Assembly (NCBI RefSeq): GCF_947501165.1
Contig: NZ_CANMUU010000002.1
Location: 372,001 to 436,000, forward strand
Source: an uncultured Allomuricauda sp.
GTDB lineage: Bacteria > Bacteroidota > Bacteroidia > Flavobacteriales > Flavobacteriaceae
DNA: 64,000 bases
Direction: 5' to 3'
The translations under genes and the position numbers were made by a program. The notes under the pieces are model-generated. The model saw only the letters and a list, made by a program, of their open reading frames with translations, made no database searches and was not told the DNA's origin. The first letter of the stretch is position 1, and the number at the start of each line of letters is the position of its first letter. Shown here one piece after another: positions 52,038 to 58,972 of the stretch.

Positions 52038-53465
52038 CTATTCGCTCCCAATTGGAGGTGGTCCATCAATCATGGCCTCATACTTTTCATCTCCTTTTCT
52101 TGTTTTGAATTCTTCCTTAACCTTAGTTACAAGTTTTGGATTTTCAAACAAGTCGGCCATGGTCATGGCCATAGCTTTTGAAGCATAGACCATCCCTTTG
52201 TGCCCAATGCTCATTCCGCCACAAGCCACAACCGCCCAGGAGTGCCATGGAGTTCCCTGGGGAGCGGTGGTTACCCGTAAATTAATGTTTGGGACATTCC
52301 AACTTACATCCCCAACATCTGTGGAACCACCTCCTGGATTTTTTTCTGTTTCACGAAGCGGTTCAATTTTGCTGTGTAGACCAATCTCTGGTTTTCCCGT
52401 GGCTTTCTGGATGCCTTTACCAAATACAATTTCTTCTTCTGTATATGTTATTGGACCTAAAAGCTCTAAGTTCTTTTGCATGATTTCTCCCCCAGAGCGA
52501 TTGACCAGGGTTTCATATATTCCAGAAACCAAAGAAATCTTATAGTCTACGTTGGCCATAATAGCCGCTCCCTCTGCCATCTTTTTAACTTGTTCATATG
52601 TAGGAAGCATTACGTTTCTTTTCGGGTCTCTAACGCGCACCCAAATTTTAGAGTAATCTGGAACCACGTTAACCACTTGGCCGCCATCTTGAATATGATA
52701 GTGGATACGGGAGGTAGGCTTAATATGTTCCCTGTAGTAATTTATGCCTGTTGTGTAGAGTTCCAAAGCATCCGAAGCACTACGTCCGTTCCATGGGTCT
52801 GAGGAAGCATGGGCAGCTTGACCATAAAACTCCACTATAAAATCGATTAGGGATAGGCCGCTTTGAACATCTGCTTCAGTTTTGGAACTAGGATGCCAAC
52901 TAACGTTTACATCTACATCGTCCCATAGTCCAGCATCCACCATCCAAACTTTGGCGAAGTATTTTTCTTCCGCAGGAGTACCCAAAAACTTAACGGTCCC
53001 CTTGAGCTTCCCTGCCTGAATCTGTTCCTTTATGGCGATGGCGGCACCTAAGCTGGCTGCACCGAATAAATTGTGTCCACAACCGTGTCCAGGAGCTCCT
53101 ATATCAATCGGATTCTTGGTAGGCTCAGTTTTTTGGGAAAGGCCTGGCAAGGCATCAAATTCGCCTAAGACACTAATCACGGGTTGGCCGGAACCATATA
53201 CTGCTGTAAACGCTGTTGGAATATTGGCGACTCCGCGTGTTACCTTTAAACCGTTTTTCTCGGCGTAGGCTGCCAATACTTCAGCCGATTTAGATTCATT
53301 GAAAGCGGTTTCGGCAAATGACCAAATAGAGTCACTAATCTTAATTAGGTTCTCTTTGTGCGCTTCCACGGAAGCAATTATGGCTTTTTTGTTAGAACTT
53401 AATTTTTGCCCTTGGACGGTTAGGATTGTCAAAAAACAAAACAAAAGAATTGTAAACTTTTTCAT
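52038..53465 (-). CDS. Exported M20-family amidohydrolase (AbgB-like)
   Basis: Start at ATG 53465 yields 475 residues with signal peptide MKKFTILLFCFLTILTVQGQ. M20 metal-site motifs are GEFDALPGLSQ, GHGCGHNLFGAASLGAAIAI and LGTPAEEKYFAKVW; the dimerisation domain starts near FYGQAAHASSDPWNGRSASDA and the last metal residue region is HSWAVVACGGMSIGHKGM. The closest type is p-aminobenzoyl-glutamate hydrolase subunit B, usually cytoplasmic; export suggests cleavage of an N-acyl or peptide amide in the periplasm. Single gene. Confidence 0.9.
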   Translation of the reverse strand: MKKFTILLFCFLTILTVQGQKLSSNKKAIIASVEAHKENLIKISDSIWSFAETAFNESKSAEVLAAYAEKNGLKVTRGVANIPTAFTAVYGSGQPVISVLGEFDALPGLSQKTEPTKNPIDIGAPGHGCGHNLFGAASLGAAIAIKEQIQAGKLKGTVKFLGTPAEEKYFAKVWMVDAGLWDDVDVNVSWHPSSKTEADVQSGLSLIDFIVEFYGQAAHASSDPWNGRSASDALELYTTGINYYREHIKPTSRIHYHIQDGGQVVNVVPDYSKIWVRVRDPKRNVMLPTYEQVKKMAEGAAIMANVDYKISLVSGIYETLVNRSGGEIMQKNLELLGPITYTEEEIVFGKGIQKATGKPEIGLHSKIEPLRETEKNPGGGSTDVGDVSWNVPNINLRVTTAPQGTPWHSWAVVACGGMSIGHKGMVYASKAMAMTMADLFENPKLVTKVKEEFKTRKGDEKYEAMIDGPPPIGSE

Positions 53466-53549
53466 GGATAGTGAGTTGAAGTTAGCTATGAATTTGGTGT
53501 ACAATGACGGATATTGTACACCAGAATATCTAAAAATAGTAAAAATGTA

Positions 53550-54854
53550 TTATCCGAGTGCTGTCTTATAGACGCTAAGACAGCGTTCACGTGCCATTTT
53601 GTGGTCTACCATCTTAGCCGGGTAAGTAAGTTCTTGCAATTCAGGAACCCAAGTATTAATGTAGTCTTTTTGCTTATCAAATTTGTCCACTTGGGTCATA
53701 GGATTAAAAATTCTGAAGTAGGGGGCGGCATCTACACCACTTCCAGACGCCCATTGCCAATTGCCCACATTGCTAGCTTGCTCATAATCCAAAAGTTTTT
53801 CGGCGAAATAGGCCTCACCCCATCTCCAATCGATAAGGAGGTGTTTGCACAAAAAACTGGCGACCAACATTCGTACACGGTTGTGCATGTAGCCTGTTGT
53901 ATTTAATTCCCGCATTCCAGCATCTACCAATGCATAGCCAGTCTTGCCCTTTTTCCAAAGCTCAAATTCAGCCTCATTGTTTCTCCATTCAATTCGGTCA
54001 TATTTCGGTTTGAAAGCCTTGTTGACCGTATGCGGAAAATGCCACAGGATTTGCATGAAGAACTCTCTCCAAATCAGTTCATGCCAAAACACTTCGTTCT
54101 CCTCCGCAATGGCTTTTTTAACCATTTTCCGAATGGAAACTGTGCCAAATCTAAGATGAGGTCCAAGTCGGGATGTACCTTGCTCAATAGCGGGAAAGTT
54201 TCGTGTGGCTTCGTAATTGTTGATGAGTTTAGGTGTTGCAAGATAATCTGGAACTCTAATGGTTGAAGATGCGAAGCCTATATCCTTCAAGCTAGGATTT
54301 GGAAGGTTTTTGAGCTTCACCAGATTTTCATAATTTGATGTATGGTCTACCAAATGAATCGAGGCGTTGAATGTCTCTTTCCATCGATTTTTGTACGGTG
54401 TGTAGACCACATATGGTTTCCCATCGTCCTTAACTACTTGATTCTTTTCAAAAATGACATGGTCTTTAAAAGTCTTAAAGAAAATTCCATTATCATCTAA
54501 AAGTGCTTTGATTTTAGCATCCCTACTAATTGCATAAGGTTCAAAATCATGGTTTGTGAAAACTGCGCTTATTTTGAAAGTATGTAAGAGTTTTTCGAAA
54601 ACTTCTAGGGGTTTGCCATGATAAATGGCAATATCACTTTTGTATTTTTGATTAAGTTCCTTTTTTATCTTTTGAAGCTGCTCATGAATAAAAGAAACCC
54701 GTGCATCTTCTTTGGGAAGCCCATCCAAAATTTCTGTATCAAAAATAAAAATGGGCAAAACCTCATTTTCGGATTGAAGGGCTTGGTATAACCCAACATT
54801 GTCATCTAAACGAAGGTCTCTCCTGAACCAAAATAGGGACAGTTTTTTTTCCAT
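53550..54854 (-). CDS. phrB: Deoxyribodipyrimidine photolyase/cryptochrome family
   Basis: 434 residues. N-terminal alpha/beta domain (LFWFRRDLRLDDNVGLYQAL), FAD-binding domain with GTSRLGPHLRFGTVSIR, FWHELIWREFFMQILWHFP, GMRELNTTGYMHNRVRMLVASFL and WRWGEAYFAEKLLDYEQASNVGNWQWASGSG split across the cofactor pocket. The motifs fit a class I CPD photolyase, though cryptochrome-like roles cannot be excluded. Light-driven repair of pyrimidine dimers. Its ATG shares one base with the stop of the SDR gene upstream, so it is last in a three-gene operon. Confidence 0.93.
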   Translation of the reverse strand: MEKKLSLFWFRRDLRLDDNVGLYQALQSENEVLPIFIFDTEILDGLPKEDARVSFIHEQLQKIKKELNQKYKSDIAIYHGKPLEVFEKLLHTFKISAVFTNHDFEPYAISRDAKIKALLDDNGIFFKTFKDHVIFEKNQVVKDDGKPYVVYTPYKNRWKETFNASIHLVDHTSNYENLVKLKNLPNPSLKDIGFASSTIRVPDYLATPKLINNYEATRNFPAIEQGTSRLGPHLRFGTVSIRKMVKKAIAEENEVFWHELIWREFFMQILWHFPHTVNKAFKPKYDRIEWRNNEAEFELWKKGKTGYALVDAGMRELNTTGYMHNRVRMLVASFLCKHLLIDWRWGEAYFAEKLLDYEQASNVGNWQWASGSGVDAAPYFRIFNPMTQVDKFDKQKDYINTWVPELQELTYPAKMVDHKMARERCLSVYKTALG

Positions 54855-55546
54855 TAATTGACATTTAAGGAAGACATGCCACCATCAATCTGAATAATTT
54901 GACCCGAAATCCAACTATTCTCCGGATTTAACAAGAAGGTTACCATATTGGCTATGTCATTTATGTTGCCGACTCTTTTAAGAGGGTGTCGAGCGGCCAT
55001 CATTTCCTTCTTCTTATCGTTGTTTAGAAGTCTTTTGGCCAAAGGCGTGTCCACCAAGGAGGGAGCAATAACATTTACTCTAATTTTCGGAGCATTTTCA
55101 GCAGCAAGTGACTTTGCAAAACCTTCTATAGCACCTTTTGCCGAAGAAACGCTAGTGTGGAAAGGCATTCCCGTATTGACGGCGACTGTGCTGAAAAAGA
55201 CCATACTTGAACCTTCTGACATTTTAGGAAGAACGGATTTTACCGCGTTCACCAATGCAAAGAAATTAAGTTCCATATCTTGACGGAAAGCATCAAGTGT
55301 TAGCATTTTTAGAGGCTTCAAATTGATTGAACCGGGACAAAAAACAAAACCGTCAATGGTATCTGGCAAGGATACTTCAGCTAGATCATCTGTTAATACA
55401 TCAAAAGGGATATGACGGATATTCTGTTCGGTGATGTTTTCGTTGGTACGGGAAGCTACATAAACATTATGCACTTCGGACATTTGTTTTGCCACTTCAT
55501 ATCCTATACCATAAGAACCACCTATAAGGAGTATGTTTTTTTTCAT
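54854..55546 (-). CDS. Short-chain dehydrogenase/reductase
   Basis: 230 residues from ATG 55546. Rossmann motif GGSYGIGYEVAK (usually TGxxxGxG) and the NAD-binding segment VFCPGSINLKP; the catalytic Ser region is VFFSTVAVNTGMPFHTSVSSAKGAIEGFAKSLA. At the catalytic Tyr-x-x-x-Lys position the sequence reads SSAKG: a Ser or His stands where Tyr is expected and only the Lys is clear, so the enzyme may be catalytically altered. C-terminus SWISGQIIQIDGGMSSLN is typical. Middle gene between SRPBCC (one base) and photolyase (one-base overlap). Confidence 0.85.
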   Translation of the reverse strand: MKKNILLIGGSYGIGYEVAKQMSEVHNVYVASRTNENITEQNIRHIPFDVLTDDLAEVSLPDTIDGFVFCPGSINLKPLKMLTLDAFRQDMELNFFALVNAVKSVLPKMSEGSSMVFFSTVAVNTGMPFHTSVSSAKGAIEGFAKSLAAENAPKIRVNVIAPSLVDTPLAKRLLNNDKKKEMMAARHPLKRVGNINDIANMVTFLLNPENSWISGQIIQIDGGMSSLNVN

Positions 55547-55547
55547 T

Positions 55548-56045
55548 TTATATCGCTTTGAGTTCAAGAGTTGATGTTTCACCTTCCACGGTGCCGAAGA
55601 GTTCGGTAAGCTTTTTTTCCCTGTACGTGAATATTTTATGCAACTCTTTCTTTACTAAAATGGGATACATCAATTGTCCCAGAATTCCAAAAGGAAGTTT
55701 GTAATCCACAACATCCAACATTTCAACACCATTTTCCTGTTCTTTCAAAAAGTGCTTATGATGCCATAATGCATAGGGTCCAAAACGTTGTTCATCTACG
55801 AAATAATTGCCTGTGGACACATGTGTAATTTCTGTTACCCATTTTACAGAGTAAAACGGAAATGGTTTTACAATGTATTGTATAAGTTGTCCTGGGAACA
55901 TTGCGGTGTCCGCTCCATCTAAAATATGGAATCCCATATGCTCGGGTGTAATCACCTTGAGATTTCCAGGATTGGATAGAAAATCCCATGCTTCTTGTTT
56001 AGAAATGGGAAGAACCTGTCTTGACCGCAATTGGTAGAGCTGCAT
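55548..56045 (-). CDS. SRPBCC (ligand-binding START-like) protein
   Basis: 165 residues: YQLRSRQVLPISKQEAWDFLSNPGNLKVITPEHMGFHIL, VKPFPFYSVKWVTEITHVSTGNYFVDEQRFGPYALWHHKHFLKE, and LPFGILGQLMYPILVKKELHKIF. This SRPBCC subtype regularly accompanies photolyase and SDR genes in light-inducible clusters of many bacteria. Probably a hydrophobic-ligand binder; its role in the photoresponse is unknown. First gene of the operon, with a promoter and palindrome just upstream. Confidence 0.87.
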   Translation of the reverse strand: MQLYQLRSRQVLPISKQEAWDFLSNPGNLKVITPEHMGFHILDGADTAMFPGQLIQYIVKPFPFYSVKWVTEITHVSTGNYFVDEQRFGPYALWHHKHFLKEQENGVEMLDVVDYKLPFGILGQLMYPILVKKELHKIFTYREKKLTELFGTVEGETSTLELKAI

Positions 56046-56057
56046 ACATTTTTTTTA

Positions 56058-56107
56058 CAAAGATAAATCTATTTTGTTTAAAGAAAAATTAAAATAATTA
56101 AACAAAA
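56058..56107 (-). promoter_or_regulatory. Promoter with palindrome of the SRPBCC-SDR-photolyase operon
   Basis: The minus strand has TATCTTTG (56065-56058), an exact TAnnTTTG box, 13 bases before the ATG, giving a very short leader. Upstream is a perfect 10-base inverted repeat, TTTTGTTTAA (56072-56081) and TTAAACAAAA (56098-56107), with a 16-base spacer. It covers the -35 region, the place where a repressor or MerR-type activator would bind. Confidence 0.55.
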
Positions 56108-56265
56108 CTGAATTCTATGAAAGCCGTATGATTTTTACATTCTTTTGAATGTACTTTCCTAATCGTTTCATCGAAAACCTAGCTGCCTTTTAAGGGTTTA
56201 TTAACAAACCCGACCTAGCATTATATTTAGTTTTGTTCCACTAACAAAATCTAAAACACTTTCAA

Positions 56266-57108
56266 ATGAAAAAATTAGTTGTTTTCATGTTTGCATTGAC
56301 GCTTTGTCTATCGGCAGAAGCACAATTGCAGACACCTCAACCCAGCCCTTCCTCAAAACTTACCCAGACGGTCGGTTTAACCGAGGTCGCTGTTGAATAT
56401 GCTCGACCTTCCATGCGCGGAAGAGCAGTATTTGGAAATCTTGTTCCTTATGATAAGCTATGGAGAACAGGTGCCAACAAGAATACCGTTGTAAGTTTCA
56501 GTGACGATGTTACTGTGGATGGACAAACTCTTAAAGCTGGTGATTATGCCATCTTCACAAAACCAGGAAAAACTTCTTGGGAAGTACTATTTTATTCGGA
56601 TACCAATAATTGGGGTACACCTCGTGAATGGGATGAATCTAAAGTAGTGGCCAAAACCACTGCGGAGGTATTTCCAATTGAGTTTCCGATAGAAACCTTT
56701 ACCATTACCATCGATGACCTTCATAACAATGGAGCCACTTTAGGATTGATGTGGGAGAAGGCCTATGTAGGCGTGAAATTTGAAGTCCCTACGGCTAAAA
56801 AGGCTGATGAGAGTATTGCTAAAGTAATGGCTGGACCAAGTGCCAACGAATTGTATGCTGCGGCTTCCTACTATTATGAGGAAGGAAAGGATTTGAACAA
56901 AGCCAAGGAATGGATAGATAAAGCCGTTTCTATGAATGATAAGGCTTATTGGGTAATGAGAAGACAATCTTTGATTTATGCCAAGCTAGGTGACAAAAAA
57001 GGTGCTGTTGAAGCAGCTAAAAAGTCATTGGCGGCTGCAGAGACAGCAGGCAACCAAGATTACGTAAAATTGAACAAAGACTCACTTAAAGAGTGGGGCG
57101 CGCTGTAA
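56266..57108 (+). CDS. DUF2911 exported protein
   Basis: 280 residues. Signal peptide MKKLVVFMFALTLCLSAEAQ. DUF2911 core: QPSPSSKLTQTVGLTEVAVEYARPSMRGRAVFGNLVPYDKLWRTGANKNT, GDYAIFTKPGKTSWEVLFYSDTNNWG. The last ~90 residues are TPR-like (ELYAAASYYYEEGKDLNKAKEWIDKAV). DUF2911 is abundant in Bacteroidota with no known biochemical role; it is predicted periplasmic or surface. A TAGTTTTG box at 56228-56235 may be its promoter, and a strong terminator follows. Confidence 0.92.
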   Translation: MKKLVVFMFALTLCLSAEAQLQTPQPSPSSKLTQTVGLTEVAVEYARPSMRGRAVFGNLVPYDKLWRTGANKNTVVSFSDDVTVDGQTLKAGDYAIFTKPGKTSWEVLFYSDTNNWGTPREWDESKVVAKTTAEVFPIEFPIETFTITIDDLHNNGATLGLMWEKAYVGVKFEVPTAKKADESIAKVMAGPSANELYAAASYYYEEGKDLNKAKEWIDKAVSMNDKAYWVMRRQSLIYAKLGDKKGAVEAAKKSLAAAETAGNQDYVKLNKDSLKEWGAL

Positions 57109-57134
57109 GCTGAAAAAATCTTAATTTGAAGAAG

Positions 57135-57157
57135 CCCACCTTTAGGTGGGTTTTTTT
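57135..57157 (+). terminator. Terminator of the DUF2911 gene
   Basis: CCCACC (57135-57140), loop TTTA, GGTGGG (57145-57150), then seven T. The T-run reaches into the 3' end of the convergent symporter gene. Confidence 0.85.
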
Positions 57158-58862
57158 ATGTCTTTATTGGAGGTTTTCGAAGGTATCCGTCAAACGTCTC
57201 CATGAGCAAAGCCAAAACGATGACCAACAAACATCCAAAGGCATTAAGCCATAGATAGGACATCCAATCAAAATACCAGCCCACAATAACAATAACCTGT
57301 GTTACAATCGCAGCAATAAAAACTGAATCTCCTTTTACATACTTGAAGAAAAATGCCAAAAGGAAAATACCTAATACATTTCCATAGAAGATAGAACCAA
57401 TAATGTTGACCAGTTGTATCAGGTTATCAAAAAGATTGGCGACACATGCAATCAGTATAGCCACTATTCCCCAAAGTAAAGTAAAGCCTTTGGTCGCTTT
57501 AAGATAGTGCTGTTCGTCCTTCTGTTTTTTCTGATTTCTTTTATAAAGGTCAAGTGCTGTTATGGTGCCAAGCGCATTAAGTTCTGAAGCGGTAGAGGAC
57601 ATAGCGGCAGATAGAATTACGGCTAATAACAAGCCAATAAGTCCGTTGGGCAAATTGTTGAGAATAAAATGGATAAAAACATAATCCTTATCATTGGTTT
57701 CTACGGAATCATCCGCTTGTGAGATTAAATCCCTAGCGGCTTCACGATTAGCACGTTCTTGTTGGTTGATTTTTTGAATATTTTGCTCCGCTTGAATGAT
57801 GGTATTGTATTCCTTCAGTTGCAAAGCAGCGGAAAAATCCTCTTGCGCCATTCTTTTTTCTTGTTCGAGTGCAAGGTGGCTTTCTTCCAAAGCTCTATAT
57901 TTTTCACCTTGTTCGGAATCTAAAACAGCTTCAGTAGCGGCAGGGTTAAAGTTGAGGGGAGAGGCATTGTATTGATAGAACACAAAAACCATTACACCAA
58001 CCAACAGAATAAAAAACTGCATAGGAATCTTGAAGACCCCATTAAAAATGAGTCCCAATTGACTCTCACGAACAGATTCACCTGAAAGATACCGTTGCAC
58101 TTGACTCTGGTCAGTTCCAAAATAGGCTAGAGCAAGAAAGAATCCACCCGTAATACCACTCCAAAAGGTATATCTGTTCTGGGTATCAAAACTAAAATCC
58201 AATATTTGAAGCTTATTGTTGGCTCCGGCAATTTTTAAAGCCTCACCAAAAGAGACACCTGTAGGCAGTGAACCTAGAATGAAGAAAAACGCAAAGAACA
58301 TGCCCACCATTATAATGAACATTTGTTGTTTTTGGGTAACGCTGACGGCCTTGGTACCTCCAGAAACGGTATAGGCAATCACCAAGATTCCTATGATGAT
58401 ATTCAAGGTTCTTAGATCCCAACCCAAAACGGCCGATAGAATAATGGATGGGGCAAAAATGGTTATTCCAGCGGCAAGACCACGTTGAATCAAAAACAAA
58501 ATAGCTGTTAGCGTACGTGTCTTTAAATCAAATCTGCCTTCCAACATTTCATATGCTGTAAAAACCTTCAGTTTTCTATAAATGGGTATGAAGACCATAC
58601 AGATGAATATCATGGCCAAAGGCAGTCCAAAATAAAACTGAACAAAACCTAATCCATCATGAAAAGCTTGTCCGGGTGTTGATAAAAATGTTATGGCACT
58701 TGCCTGCGTAGCCATTACCGAAAGCCCAATCGTCCACCATTTGGCATCATGGCCTCCTAAAACGTAGTCGTCAACATTTTTACTGCCTTTGGTCTTCCAT
58801 ACACCGTATGCTACTATAAAGAGCAGTGCACTGCCCAGAACAATCCAATCCAGTATACCCAT
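57156..58862 (-). CDS. Sodium:solute symporter with coiled-coil insertion
   Basis: 568 residues, SSF fold of about 13-14 helices. Landmarks: YVLGGHDAKWWTIGLSVMATQASAITFLSTPGQAF, LQIRGLAAG-like core around LFLIQRGLAAGITIFAPSIIL, FGTDQSQVQRYLSGESVRESQLGLIFNG and SAAMSSTASELNALGTITALDLY. Between helices, residues ~315-385 are a charged alpha-helical insertion (SHLALEQEKRMAQEDFSAALQ) predicted as a coiled coil, which most SSF transporters lack. The substrate is probably a sugar or sugar-derived compound, because the operon also encodes an exported PIG-L deacetylase. A 33-residue membrane peptide gene ends seven bases before its ATG. Confidence 0.9.
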   Translation of the reverse strand: MGILDWIVLGSALLFIVAYGVWKTKGSKNVDDYVLGGHDAKWWTIGLSVMATQASAITFLSTPGQAFHDGLGFVQFYFGLPLAMIFICMVFIPIYRKLKVFTAYEMLEGRFDLKTRTLTAILFLIQRGLAAGITIFAPSIILSAVLGWDLRTLNIIIGILVIAYTVSGGTKAVSVTQKQQMFIIMVGMFFAFFFILGSLPTGVSFGEALKIAGANNKLQILDFSFDTQNRYTFWSGITGGFFLALAYFGTDQSQVQRYLSGESVRESQLGLIFNGVFKIPMQFFILLVGVMVFVFYQYNASPLNFNPAATEAVLDSEQGEKYRALEESHLALEQEKRMAQEDFSAALQLKEYNTIIQAEQNIQKINQQERANREAARDLISQADDSVETNDKDYVFIHFILNNLPNGLIGLLLAVILSAAMSSTASELNALGTITALDLYKRNQKKQKDEQHYLKATKGFTLLWGIVAILIACVANLFDNLIQLVNIIGSIFYGNVLGIFLLAFFFKYVKGDSVFIAAIVTQVIVIVGWYFDWMSYLWLNAFGCLLVIVLALLMETFDGYLRKPPIKT

Positions 58863-58869
58863 TTGGTGG

Positions 58870-58971
58870 TTAATTGTTAAATGCCATGATTAAATAGAAA
58901 ATGGAGATGTAGAGTACGTTCAATACAATTACCAGAGTGTACTCTCTTTTCCAATGAAATTCATTTTCCAT
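58870..58971 (-). CDS. 33-residue single-span membrane peptide, putative SSF partner
   Basis: The minus-strand frame runs from ATG 58971 to TAA 58870-58872. It encodes a charged N-terminus (MENEFHWKREYT), one hydrophobic helix (about residues 13-29) and a short NN end. It begins one base after the stop of the PIG-L gene (TAAAATG) and ends seven bases before the symporter ATG, filling the gap exactly. The size and place match the small partner proteins encoded before other SSF proteins (DUF4212 at 19955, the 66-residue protein at 22025). Function is inferred. Confidence 0.7.
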   Translation of the reverse strand: MENEFHWKREYTLVIVLNVLYISIFYLIMAFNN

Positions 58972-58972
58972 T

